Source: a virus. Taken from it: a stretch of DNA of 46,188 bases. Positions 1 to 7,871 of the stretch are shown here, in pieces. Below the pieces are notes generated by a model. It was given only the letters and a program-made list of their open reading frames with translations, searched no databases and was not told the origin of the DNA. Positions within the stretch are counted from its first letter, which is position 1. Every line of letters begins with the position of its first letter. The translations under genes and the position numbers were made by a program. Location: positions 1-46,188 of IMG/VR virus record IMGVR_UViG_3300037068_000040. One strand, given 5' to 3'.

Positions 1-127
1 TCGCGCCAAGTCGACCAGATCCTATGGCGCGAGTTGCGCATGCTGCGCTCGCGCGCTGGCCGATGCGTCGACTGCAAAACAGAAGACCCGGACGGGCTGC
101 TCATTCGCGCGCCGTGTCCGCACAGCA
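1..127. repeat. Terminal overlap, left copy (circular contig join)
   Basis: These 127 bases are identical to 46062-46188. The open frame entering from the right end continues in phase at base 1, so the two copies are one genomic segment seen twice. The length matches a common maximum assembler k-mer, which favours an assembly overlap of a circular or circularly permuted genome over a true packaged terminal repeat. Confidence 0.95.
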
Positions 128-1293
128 CCATCATCGAAGGTGAACAGGGCGAGCTTGCTCGAACCGGATTGAAGTCGCCCGACTTCCGCGAGGTGCTCGG
201 CTTCACTGCGAAGGAAGCGGAAGCCGTGTCCGGGGTGAGCGGCCGTCACTTGCTTTACATCGTCGACGAGGCGAGCGGCGTCGATGAAGAGATCTTTCAA
301 GCCATCGAAGGCAACCGCGCAGGCGGCGCAAAGATCGTCATGTTCAGCAACGGCACGAAGAACGAAGGCGAGTTCTACGAAGCGTTCTACGGCAAGTCGG
401 CGTTCTACAAGTCGCTGCGCATCTCGTCGGAGGAAACCCCGAACGCGGTAAGCGGACGTTTACTTATCCCTGGCCTCGCGTCTCGCGAATGGATCGAAGA
501 GAAAAAACTCGAATGGGGCGAGACGTCCGCGCTGTACCGCGTCCGCGTGAAAGGCGAGCACGCGCTGCACGAAGAAGGTCGCATCTTCACGATCCACGCG
601 ATCGGCCAAGCGGAGGCGCGCTGGGCCGACACTGCCGAGTCAGGCCGGCTCTACATCGGGCTCGACCCCGCCGGCGAGAGCGGCACTGGCGACGAGACTG
701 TGCTCGTGGCGCGTCGCGGTCTGAAGATGCTCGAACTGCACGCGCATCGCGGTCTGAACGATGAAGGACACAAAGCGTTCCTGCTTCAGGTGATCAAGCG
801 CTTGCGCCTGCCACGCGAGACCCCGGTCGTAGTCATCGATCGCGAAGGCTCGATCGGAGCGTCGCTCTCCGGAGCGCTGAACGCGCACGTCGCGCTGCAC
901 CCGAACGACTTCGAGCTTGTGTCGCTGCGCGCAAGCGATGGAGCGATCCGCCAGCCGCAAGTGTACGACCGCATACGTGATGAGCTCGCCGCGAACCTCG
1001 AGATCTGGTTCAGAGACGGCGGCGCGATCCTCGAAGATGCGAAGCTCGCTCGCGAGCTCCACGTGCTCGAATGGCTCTTCACACAGCGCGGGCGCGTGAA
1101 GCTCATTCAGAAGGACAAGCTGCGGAAGATCTTGGGCCGCTCGCCCGACCGCTACGATGCGCTCGCCATGTCGGTCTGGGAGCCGCTCTCGCTCGCAGAT
1201 ACACCGCAGAGCATGCTGCCCGCGGTCGATGACTCCGATCGGATGGAGCACGTGCTCGACCCGTACGAAGGCGCGAAGATATGGGAAAGCTGA
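1..1293 (+). CDS. terL: Terminase large subunit, C-terminal 430 residues (gene split by the contig ends)
   Basis: This is the DNA-packaging motor and headful nuclease. Joined to 45702-46061 it makes a 550-residue protein. Numbered in the joined protein, Walker A (SGHKVSKS) lies near residues 88-95 and Walker B with the catalytic acid (YIVDEAS) near 204-211. The RuvC-like nuclease acids are probably D342 (GLDPAGES), D400 (VVIDREG) and D506 (DRYDALAM). The usual ATPase-then-nuclease order is intact. The 3' end overlaps the start of the next small HTH gene by 13 bases. The match to the large terminase family is clear from motifs, length and position directly before the portal gene. Confidence 0.95.
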   Translation, partial: SRQVDQILWRELRMLRSRAGRCVDCKTEDPDGLLIRAPCPHSTIIEGEQGELARTGLKSPDFREVLGFTAKEAEAVSGVSGRHLLYIVDEASGVDEEIFQAIEGNRAGGAKIVMFSNGTKNEGEFYEAFYGKSAFYKSLRISSEETPNAVSGRLLIPGLASREWIEEKKLEWGETSALYRVRVKGEHALHEEGRIFTIHAIGQAEARWADTAESGRLYIGLDPAGESGTGDETVLVARRGLKMLELHAHRGLNDEGHKAFLLQVIKRLRLPRETPVVVIDREGSIGASLSGALNAHVALHPNDFELVSLRASDGAIRQPQVYDRIRDELAANLEIWFRDGGAILEDAKLARELHVLEWLFTQRGRVKLIQKDKLRKILGRSPDRYDALAMSVWEPLSLADTPQSMLPAVDDSDRMEHVLDPYEGAKIWES

Positions 1294-1511
1294 AGACGTC
1301 CACGCGTGGCCGACGATCGCTGCTCGCGCTCCTACAGCTCGCGAGCGAGACCGACATTGCTGCGCGCTGTCGCGTCGCACAGCAATCCGTGAGCGACTGG
1401 GCCGCTGGCAACAAGCGCCCATCGGAGCGCGCGCGCGCTGCGCTTGAGCACTGCTACGGGATCACCGGAGCGCACTGGGATCAACCGCTTCGCGCGCACA
1501 CGAACAGGTAA
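1281..1511 (+). CDS. Small HTH protein, paralogue of the HTH in the putative small terminase
   Basis: A 76-residue protein whose ATG lies inside the last codons of terL, implying translational coupling. Residues about 20-65 form a Cro/YdaS-like helix-turn-helix (DIAARCRVAQQSVSDWAAG) followed by a GI...WD ending. The same pattern (IAQ...ISSIHDWKTGKRQP, then FGIPIESWD) occurs in the 233-residue protein directly upstream of terL at 45017-45718. The two HTH domains therefore look paralogous and flank the large terminase. It could be a packaging accessory factor, a late-operon regulator, or a decayed small-terminase domain. The gene is probably real; the role is inference. Confidence 0.75.
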   Translation: MGKLKTSTRGRRSLLALLQLASETDIAARCRVAQQSVSDWAAGNKRPSERARAALEHCYGITGAHWDQPLRAHTNR

Positions 1512-1552
1512 ACACTGCACACGTGCCCAGTCTCTCGTGAGAGAGCCTGCGC

Positions 1553-3262
1553 GTGGCGTCGATCACCCAGCGGATCAGTCAGTCTGCGCGCGCTGCCCTC
1601 ATGGGCATAAGCACGTACGCGCCCGATGACAATCCGACTTACGCCTACGACATAGACAGCGACAACGTTCGCCACATGCGTGAAGCGCTGGGCGGGCAAC
1701 TCGTCCCGGCGACCATCTCGAAGATCCGCTGGTACATGAGCGACCTCGAGGCGGCCGAGCGCCTCGCGGATACTGGAGACTTGAGCCAAGCGGGCCGCTT
1801 GATGCTCGCTGCTCGAAAAGACGGCGTGCTGTCCGGCGTACTGTCCACGCGCACGAGCGGTCTCGTGCGGCTGCCCAAGCGCTTCCGCGGCGACCCGAAG
1901 ATCTGCGCGGAGCTCGAAGCGGGGCACGAGTCAGTGCGCTCACGCTTCGATGAGATGTGCCCGCCGTCGGAGCTCGCGCTCATGGCCGCAGACGGCATCC
2001 TGTGCGGCATCGCAGTCGGCGAACTGCTCCCGGTGCAAGGCCGAACTCACCCCGTGCTCGTGCGGCTCGATCCGCAGTATCTCCAATACGTTTGGAACGA
2101 GAACCGTTTCTACTATCGCAGCGCAGTCGGGCGGCTGCCCGTCACGCCAGGCGATGGCCGTTGGGTGCTTCACGTTCCCGGCGGTCGTGTCGCTCCGTGG
2201 CAGCACGCGCTCTGGCGTTGCGTCGGGCGCGCGTACATTCGGAAGGAGCACGCGAACCTCCAGAAAGACAATTGGGAGTCGAAGCTAGCGAACCCCGCGC
2301 GCGTCGCAGTCGCTCCGCAAGGTGCAGCGGAAGCGCAGAAGCAGAGCTTCTTCGCGCAGGTGATGGCGTGGGGCATCAACTCCGTTTTCGGCATGACGCC
2401 CGGCTATGACGTCAAGCTCATCGAAAGCAACGGCCGCGGGTTCGACTCGTTCAACAAGACGATCACCCAGCAGAATGAAGAGTTCATCATCGCGATCGCT
2501 GGCCAGATCGTGACCACGACGGGCGGCTCCGGGTTCGCGAACGCTGACATTCACAAAGCGATCCGCGCGGATCTCATCAAAGACACTGCGGACGGGCTCG
2601 CGTACACAGTCAACACGCAGATCATCCCTGTCTACATCGCGCTGTCGTACGGCGAAGACGCCATCGAGACGATGAGTGCAGCGATGGAATGGGACGTAAC
2701 GCCGCCGCAAGATCTGAACGCGCAAGCGAACAGTGTGCTCACGCTCGCGAACGCGATAATCCAGATGCAGCAAGCGCTCGGCACTGCGGGCTACGCGCTC
2801 GATGTCACCACGATGGCGGAGCGCTACGGCGTGCCGCTCGAAGGCGACTATGACGGCGACGGCGTACCCGAATCCGGGAAGAAGCCAGCGCTGCGCGTCA
2901 TCGAAGGCGGCAAGTCGACCGTGCCCACTGCGGACACGGGCACGGATGCAGACACGCTCGGAGCTGTCGCGCCTACGGAGGGCGCTGTCGCATCCGACAA
3001 AGCAGCGCAGGACACAGCGCTCAACGGCGCGCAGATCGCGTCGCTGCTCGAGATCATTCGTGCAGTCGCCGATGGGCTCATTCCTCGCGACTCCGGCCTC
3101 GCCATCATCAAGCGTGCGTTTCTCGTCGATGACGCTGGAGCCAATGAACTCATGGGCAGCGTCGACAAAGGCTTCGTGTCTGCGACCGCGCCCGCTGCGC
3201 AGCCCACTGCGCCCGACGCACCTCCGCAGCCACCCGCTGCACCCGCGGAGCAAGCAGCATGA
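1553..3262 (+). CDS. Portal protein, DUF935 / Mu gp29-like
   Basis: A 569-residue protein forming the dodecameric portal at the head vertex through which TerL pumps DNA. It has the Mu gp29/DUF935 pattern: an N-terminal segment listing an unloading or sampling domain, a tryptophan-rich middle, and a QIVTTTGGSG...ADIHKAIRADLIKDTADGLAYTVN region before IIPVYIALSYG. The C-terminal 120 residues are Ala/Pro/Thr-rich and probably disordered. The start is a GTG at 1553 preceded by a purine-rich GAGAGAG. An in-frame ATG at 1601 is the alternative. The stop overlaps the protease start by four bases (ATGA). Family assignment comes from residue pattern and gene order. Confidence 0.87.
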   Translation: MASITQRISQSARAALMGISTYAPDDNPTYAYDIDSDNVRHMREALGGQLVPATISKIRWYMSDLEAAERLADTGDLSQAGRLMLAARKDGVLSGVLSTRTSGLVRLPKRFRGDPKICAELEAGHESVRSRFDEMCPPSELALMAADGILCGIAVGELLPVQGRTHPVLVRLDPQYLQYVWNENRFYYRSAVGRLPVTPGDGRWVLHVPGGRVAPWQHALWRCVGRAYIRKEHANLQKDNWESKLANPARVAVAPQGAAEAQKQSFFAQVMAWGINSVFGMTPGYDVKLIESNGRGFDSFNKTITQQNEEFIIAIAGQIVTTTGGSGFANADIHKAIRADLIKDTADGLAYTVNTQIIPVYIALSYGEDAIETMSAAMEWDVTPPQDLNAQANSVLTLANAIIQMQQALGTAGYALDVTTMAERYGVPLEGDYDGDGVPESGKKPALRVIEGGKSTVPTADTGTDADTLGAVAPTEGAVASDKAAQDTALNGAQIASLLEIIRAVADGLIPRDSGLAIIKRAFLVDDAGANELMGSVDKGFVSATAPAAQPTAPDAPPQPPAAPAEQAA

Positions 3263-4731
3263 GCGCGCAGAAGACAGCGATGCGATACGAGCGCCGCGGC
3301 TATCTCGCGATCGCCCCGAAGGCGTTCTTCGAGCTCTTCTTCATGGACGCGCGGCCGCCGGAGAACTCGGAGGTCGGCGACGCGGTCATCGTCGACATCC
3401 GCGGCCCGCTCGAACAGCACGCGCACTACTGTTACGACTCCTACGAAGCGATAAGCGCGCGGGTTGCTGCAGCGTGCGAGACCGCAGCGCGCACTGTGAT
3501 CCTGCGCTTCGACAGCCCCGGCGGCGAAGTCGCTGGCTGCTTCGAGACTGCGCGCGCGCTCCGCACGATGTGCAGCGCTGCAGGTAAGCGTCTCTTCGCG
3601 TTCGCGGAAGGCGATTGCTGCAGCGCAGCGTACGCGCTCGCGAGCGCAGCGGAATGCATCGTGCTCGCCGAGTCTGCACTCATCGGCTCGATCGGCGTGC
3701 TGGTCGAGCGCTGCGATGTGAGCGCACGCAACGCTGCAGACGGCGTGCGCGTCCAGTTCATCACGAGCGGCGCGCGCAAAGCGGACGGCCACCCCGAGCA
3801 GCCTGTAAGCGACGCAGAGATCGAACAGATGCAGAGCATCGTCGATTCTATGGCCGGCAGCTTCTTCGCGCTGGTCGCGGAGCAGCGTCCGCGCATGAGC
3901 GCAGAACTGCTCGCAGGGCTGCAAGCAAAGATCTTCCACGGCAATGGCGCCGTGGCTGTGGGGCTCGCCGACCAAATCGGCAGCCTGTCGGATGTGCTCG
4001 CGCTGGCGAGCGTGACTCAACCCGGAGCGACTGCGATGGCTGATAAATCACCTTACGAGGTTGCGCGCGCTGCGCTCGAAGAAGCAGCGAAGGGCGAAGA
4101 TGCAAACGCTGCAGCCGCGAAGCGCGCGCTCGCTGCGCTCGGCGAAGGCGGCGGCGACGAGCCCAAGAAAGAAGAGGATCCCGCGAAGGATCCCGCCGCA
4201 GTGAGCGAAGACGATGAGCCCGCTGCAGTAAGCGAGGTGGATCCGGACGATGACACGGAACCGCCGGCGAAGAAGAAAGAGAGCATGGCTGCAGCCGCGT
4301 ATCGCGTTGCGATCGCAGCGCAGAAGACGTCGGAAGCGACGCAAGCGGAGCTCCGCAAGCGCGATGAACGGGACGAGCGCGCGCGCTTGATCTCTTCGCG
4401 TCCGGACCTGTCTGCGGAGATGAGCAAGATCCTGCAGAAGGCGCCGATGGACCTCGTGCGCGAGCACATCGCAGGCATGCCGAAGCTGACGGGCACGCTC
4501 GCATCGAACCCGCGCGCGAACGCTGCAGCCGGCGGCGGCGGCGTTGCACCCACGCGTGGCGCGGAAGAGGGCGATCCGAACGCGTCGCGCCTTCCCGCGA
4601 ACGAGAAGCAAGCGCTCGACATGCGCATGGGTCTGCTCGGCGAATCGACTGGAGTCGAAAACTCCGCCTACAAGCTGCGGCTCGGCGTCGTGAAGCCCAG
4701 CGCAGCGTCGGGCGCTCCACCCGCCAAGTGA
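3259..4731 (+). CDS. Head maturation protease (S49/SppA-like) fused to scaffold
   Basis: A 490-residue protein. Residues 40-250 are an S49 signal-peptide-peptidase-like serine protease, like lambda C. A VDIRGPL strand is followed by RFDSPGGEV (oxyanion region), the likely nucleophile Ser122 in GDCCSAAYA and the likely general base Lys174 in SGARKADGHP. Residues 260-490 are highly charged and Ala/Glu/Lys-rich with helical stretches, as expected of a scaffold. It should cleave the scaffold and other head proteins during prohead maturation. It lies between portal and decoration genes and overlaps the portal gene by four bases. The catalytic residues are read from motif spacing. Confidence 0.9.
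   Translation: MSAQKTAMRYERRGYLAIAPKAFFELFFMDARPPENSEVGDAVIVDIRGPLEQHAHYCYDSYEAISARVAAACETAARTVILRFDSPGGEVAGCFETARALRTMCSAAGKRLFAFAEGDCCSAAYALASAAECIVLAESALIGSIGVLVERCDVSARNAADGVRVQFITSGARKADGHPEQPVSDAEIEQMQSIVDSMAGSFFALVAEQRPRMSAELLAGLQAKIFHGNGAVAVGLADQIGSLSDVLALASVTQPGATAMADKSPYEVARAALEEAAKGEDANAAAAKRALAALGEGGGDEPKKEEDPAKDPAAVSEDDEPAAVSEVDPDDDTEPPAKKKESMAAAAYRVAIAAQKTSEATQAELRKRDERDERARLISSRPDLSAEMSKILQKAPMDLVREHIAGMPKLTGTLASNPRANAAAGGGGVAPTRGAEEGDPNASRLPANEKQALDMRMGLLGESTGVENSAYKLRLGVVKPSAASGAPPAK
4036..4731 (+). CDS. Possible separately initiated scaffold (nested in the protease gene)
   Basis: An in-frame ATG at 4036 (Met260 of the protease-scaffold) sits exactly where the protease domain ends and the charged helical segment begins. 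GGAG at 4024-4027 lies eight bases upstream, a good ribosome-binding distance. Initiation here would give a 231-residue free scaffold, as lambda Nu3 is made inside gene C. The sequence supports the site. Use of the site is inference from the lambda precedent. Confidence 0.5.
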   Translation: MADKSPYEVARAALEEAAKGEDANAAAAKRALAALGEGGGDEPKKEEDPAKDPAAVSEDDEPAAVSEVDPDDDTEPPAKKKESMAAAAYRVAIAAQKTSEATQAELRKRDERDERARLISSRPDLSAEMSKILQKAPMDLVREHIAGMPKLTGTLASNPRANAAAGGGGVAPTRGAEEGDPNASRLPANEKQALDMRMGLLGESTGVENSAYKLRLGVVKPSAASGAPPAK

Positions 4732-4776
4732 GCCTCACAAGGGACTAACAACTAACAACTCACTTCCGAGGGCAAC

Positions 4777-5175
4777 ATGGCAGAGCGAACTATTCGTGAG
4801 GCTCACTGGGGCTACTACAGCTTCGTGGTGAAGAGCGGCGAGGTCTGCGAAAAAGGCAACGTCGCAGCGTTCAACGCGACAGGCGAAGTGGTCAACGCGC
4901 CAGGCGCGATGCAGATCGGCTACTGGCACGAAACGAAGAACGCGGACGGCATCATCAAAGTGCAAGTGAAGCTCTGGCGCGAGATTCAACTGCAGTGGAT
5001 GGACAACGAAACGGTCTCACCTGTCGCGATCACCGATCGCGGCAAGCTCTGCAATATGAAGACCAATCACAGTGTGACGATGGACGTCGCTGTTACCACG
5101 AAGGCCGGGATCGTCTTCGACGTGCAGGCAGCCAAGGGCGTCTTGGTCTTCTTCTCATACGACACCGCGGCTTGA
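4777..5175 (+). CDS. Probable head decoration / cement protein
   Basis: A 132-residue protein between the protease-scaffold and the major capsid gene, the slot usually held by lambda D or DUF2190-type capsid-stabilising proteins. The pattern KGNVAAFNATGEVVNAPGA resembles the beta-rich start of such cement proteins, in which a flexible arm is followed by a short beta-tulip. There is no signal peptide or membrane segment. GAGGG precedes the ATG by six bases. The assignment rests mostly on position, with modest sequence support. Confidence 0.7.
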   Translation: MAERTIREAHWGYYSFVVKSGEVCEKGNVAAFNATGEVVNAPGAMQIGYWHETKNADGIIKVQVKLWREIQLQWMDNETVSPVAITDRGKLCNMKTNHSVTMDVAVTTKAGIVFDVQAAKGVLVFFSYDTAA

Positions 5176-5210
5176 GCGCGCGCTAGTTCACCTGGAAGGA
5201 CACAACCTAG

Positions 5211-6248
5211 ATGGCAACTCTCACCCCGTCATTCCTATTCGATCTCGAATCGAACATGCGCACGATCACCGCTCGCGAATACGAGCGTCTTACGAGCAAG
5301 CTCTGGTGGGGCACAGTCTGCAAGACTGGCCCGACGTCCGGAGCGAAGAAAGAGCGCGTTACGTGGCTGCTCGACACTGCGCGCATCCAAAAGACCGGAC
5401 GCGGCGGCAACGTTGAGTTCGAAGACATCGTGTCGCAGACCACAGAGGTGGAGCATGAGAACGCCGCCGCCGGTCTGAAGATCAAGAAAGAGCAGTTTGA
5501 AGACGTCGACGGCCAGGGGATCGACTTCGCGACGCACTGGAGCCGGCAGATGGGCAGTTACGCTGCCTACTGGCCCCAAAAAATGACAGCGCTCGCGCTG
5601 CTCGCGAACGGCAACACGTACGACGGGCTCTCGTTCTTCAACCAGAACCACAAGGTCAATCCGTTCAACGTGAATGCTGGCGTCTACGCCAACATCTTCA
5701 CGGGCGCAGCGGCAGGCATCTACCCGGGCGCGCTTCCGATCGACACGAGCGTGAGCGTGGAAGTTGCGATCGCGAACATCGCGAAGGCCATCGCGTACAT
5801 CTCCGGCGCGCTCAAGATGCCGAACGGCGAGGATCCTCGCTTCCTACGCGTTGCGAACATCCTGATCCCGCCGACGCTGGTTGCGAGAGCACAGCAGATC
5901 ACCAACGCGAAGTTCATCGCGCAACTCGCAGCGACCGGCGCAGCGGGCAGCGGCGACGTCGAAGCAGTCGTGCGCAACTTCGGCCTGGGTCAACCCGTCG
6001 AAGCCCCGGAGCTCGGCGCAGCGTTCGGCGGCAGCGACACGACCTATTACATCGCGGTCGAAGAGATCACCAACAACGAACTCGGCGCGTTCGCTTACAT
6101 CAATCGCGAGCCGTTTTCGGTGCTGTACTACGGCCCGCAGAACGACGGGCAGCTCGCACGCATCCGCGAGTACCAGTGGCTGACTGAAGGTCGTAACAGC
6201 ATCATGAACGGCCATCCGTATCTGCTCTTCAAGTGCATGGCGACTTGA
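5211..6248 (+). CDS. Major capsid protein, Mu gpT-like
   Basis: A 345-residue protein forming the icosahedral shell. The opening LTPSFLFDLESNMRTITAREYERL and the W..GTV...SGAKKERVTWL pattern, followed by a middle FENQNHKVNPFN-like loop (FFNQNHKVNPFN), match the Mu gpT major head family. Length is slightly above Mu gpT. It has a strong ribosome site (GGAAGG) and is followed by a stem-loop that could trim or insulate the abundant capsid message. Position after protease, scaffold and decoration genes agrees with the call. Confidence 0.9.
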   Translation: MATLTPSFLFDLESNMRTITAREYERLTSKLWWGTVCKTGPTSGAKKERVTWLLDTARIQKTGRGGNVEFEDIVSQTTEVEHENAAAGLKIKKEQFEDVDGQGIDFATHWSRQMGSYAAYWPQKMTALALLANGNTYDGLSFFNQNHKVNPFNVNAGVYANIFTGAAAGIYPGALPIDTSVSVEVAIANIAKAIAYISGALKMPNGEDPRFLRVANILIPPTLVARAQQITNAKFIAQLAATGAAGSGDVEAVVRNFGLGQPVEAPELGAAFGGSDTTYYIAVEEITNNELGAFAYINREPFSVLYYGPQNDGQLARIREYQWLTEGRNSIMNGHPYLLFKCMAT

Positions 6249-6285
6249 ACGCTTGAGCGCTCGCACTCTTCACGCACGCACGAAG

Positions 6286-6307
6286 CGGCGCCGATCGGTC
6301 GGCGCCG
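6286..6307 (+). terminator. Stem-loop after the capsid gene (attenuator or RNA end)
   Basis: A perfect 9-bp inverted repeat, CGGCGCCGA and TCGGCGCCG around a TCGG loop, lies 38 bases after the capsid stop and 37 bases before the next start. No U-tract follows, so it is more likely a partial terminator or an RNA-stabilising or processing structure than a full intrinsic terminator. Confidence 0.5.
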
Positions 6308-6343
6308 TGAGTTGCTCCGCTTCATGTCGAGACTCCGCCAGCC

Positions 6344-6832
6344 ATGACTGCCTACCTCGCGATCGCAGACTTCAAGCTCACCACGGACATGCCGTCGGCA
6401 TTCGTGGACGAGATCGAAGTCTCCGAGCCGGGCTGGGTGGACAAAGCGCTCGACATGGGTTCCGCGTACATCGATTCGCGACTCGCGAAGCGCTACGCCG
6501 CGCCGTTCGAAGCGCCGTATCCGATCGCAGTCATCCGCTGGCTCACTGACCTCGTGACGCTCCGCTGCTGGCGCAAGCGCGGCGTTGTCGCGACCGATGA
6601 ACAGATGATCGACTATCGCGCTGCAGCGGATGCTGCGATGCGCGAGCTCACGGAAGCAGCGAACAGCGATACGGGACTGTTCGATCTGCCGCAGCGCGCG
6701 GACGTCGACACGAGCGGCATCACCCGCGGCTTCCCGCGCAGCTACAGCGAGCAGTCTCCGTACGTGTGGGCCGACGTGCAGGCCGACGTCGGGCGCGATG
6801 AAGACGTCGCCGGAGAGGGCACGTTTCTATGA
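6344..6832 (+). CDS. Head-tail connector, DUF1320 / Mu gp36-like
   Basis: A 162-residue protein in the head-completion slot directly after the capsid gene. The N-terminal half is helical with DKALDMGSAYIDSRLAKRYAAPF followed by a P..I..W..DLVTLRCWRKRG stretch. This is the typical DUF1320 (Mu gp36) pattern of a helical connector that closes the portal after packaging. The Gly/Asp-rich C-terminal 50 residues are probably surface tail. It overlaps the following gene by four bases (ATGA). Confidence 0.8.
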   Translation: MTAYLAIADFKLTTDMPSAFVDEIEVSEPGWVDKALDMGSAYIDSRLAKRYAAPFEAPYPIAVIRWLTDLVTLRCWRKRGVVATDEQMIDYRAAADAAMRELTEAANSDTGLFDLPQRADVDTSGITRGFPRSYSEQSPYVWADVQADVGRDEDVAGEGTFL

Positions 6833-7236
6833 GCGACTCTCCAGAGAACGACGCTGCGATGATGGAGCTGCAAGCGATGATTGCGAAGATCATCGAGCTG
6901 CCGAACCTTGGGAAGAAAGCAGCGCCCGACGTCGCGAAGGTCATGCGTCGCGACATCGAAGGCACGATCGCGCGCGGCACGACATCCGAGGGCCACCCGT
7001 GGAAGCACACCCAGGAGGGTGAGAAGCCGCTCCAGCATGCTGCGGATGCGCTGCGCGTCGCTGCGATCGGCGATGTCATTTACACGCGCATCGTCGGCGT
7101 CGAAGCGCGCCACCACAAAGGCCACGTCAAAGGCGGGCTGAAGCGCACGATCTTGCCCGTGAAGAAAGTGCCGCCGCGGATGGCTGCGCTCATTCAGAAA
7201 GTTCTGTCGGACGCGTTCCTCGAGGCTGTCCGATGA
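6829..7236 (+). CDS. Tail completion protein, Mu gpG / virion morphogenesis-like
   Basis: A 135-residue protein. After a helical N-terminal region it has KVMRRDIEGTIARGTTSEGHPWKHTQEGEKPLQHAADAL. The 'G.PW......G..L' arrangement is characteristic of phage virion-morphogenesis (HK97 gp10 / Mu gpG) tail completion proteins. A conserved hydrophobic beta segment follows (VIYTRIVGVEARHHKG). It lies between connector and tail terminator and overlaps both by four bases, so the three are translated together. Confidence 0.75.
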   Translation: MSDSPENDAAMMELQAMIAKIIELPNLGKKAAPDVAKVMRRDIEGTIARGTTSEGHPWKHTQEGEKPLQHAADALRVAAIGDVIYTRIVGVEARHHKGHVKGGLKRTILPVKKVPPRMAALIQKVLSDAFLEAVR

Positions 7237-7847
7237 GCCAGGTCCTAGCGCTTGAGTATCTGTTCGCGGCCGTCAAGCTGCAGTTCGCAACGGACGGGAT
7301 CAATGTCCCGAACCTCTTCGGCTGGCGCGTGCCCGCGCAGCACATGACGGGCAAGACACGCATCGCGTGGGTTCCTGGAGACCCGACGTCGAATGCAGGC
7401 AACGTGCTTCCCGCGCGCAACCCCGGCCAAGTGCCACGCGTGCTCGCTGTGCTCGATGAATACTTCACCGTCTACATCACGGGGCAGGACGCGTCCGACC
7501 CGGAGAACGAGCAGAAGCAGTACCACATAGCGCGCGTCGTTCGTGACCAGTGGTACCGCGCTGTCTATCTCGCAGCACACGGCACGTTCGCAGTGCGGAA
7601 CGAGATGTGGCTCGTCGACAAGATCGAGCGTCGCTGGGGCGCGTCGCTTCGCCTCATCTGCTCGGTGCAAGCGCCCGTGCTCGATGCCATCGATGGCGAC
7701 AGCGGGATCATCGATGCGGGCGAAGACGCAGCCGCGAACGACACGACGCTGGGCGCGGAGATCCCCACCCAGCTGAACGAGAGCGAGCCCGAAGTGATGA
7801 GCATCCCGCCCGGAGAGCTTCCGCCCGAGCCGGAGCCTGAAGTCTGA
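7233..7847 (+). CDS. Probable tail terminator protein (Mu gp37-like position)
   Basis: A 204-residue protein directly upstream of the sheath, where phages place the ring protein that ends tail polymerisation and docks the head. Residues 1-150 are mixed alpha/beta. The last 50 residues are acidic and Pro-rich (ending PPEPEPEV) and look disordered. I do not recognise a diagnostic motif, so the call depends on gene order. Overlap of four bases with the upstream gene implies coupled translation. Confidence 0.65.
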   Translation: MSQVLALEYLFAAVKLQFATDGINVPNLFGWRVPAQHMTGKTRIAWVPGDPTSNAGNVLPARNPGQVPRVLAVLDEYFTVYITGQDASDPENEQKQYHIARVVRDQWYRAVYLAAHGTFAVRNEMWLVDKIERRWGASLRLICSVQAPVLDAIDGDSGIIDAGEDAAANDTTLGAEIPTQLNESEPEVMSIPPGELPPEPEPEV

Positions 7848-7871
7848 ACCTCGACACAAGGAAAGAAGACC

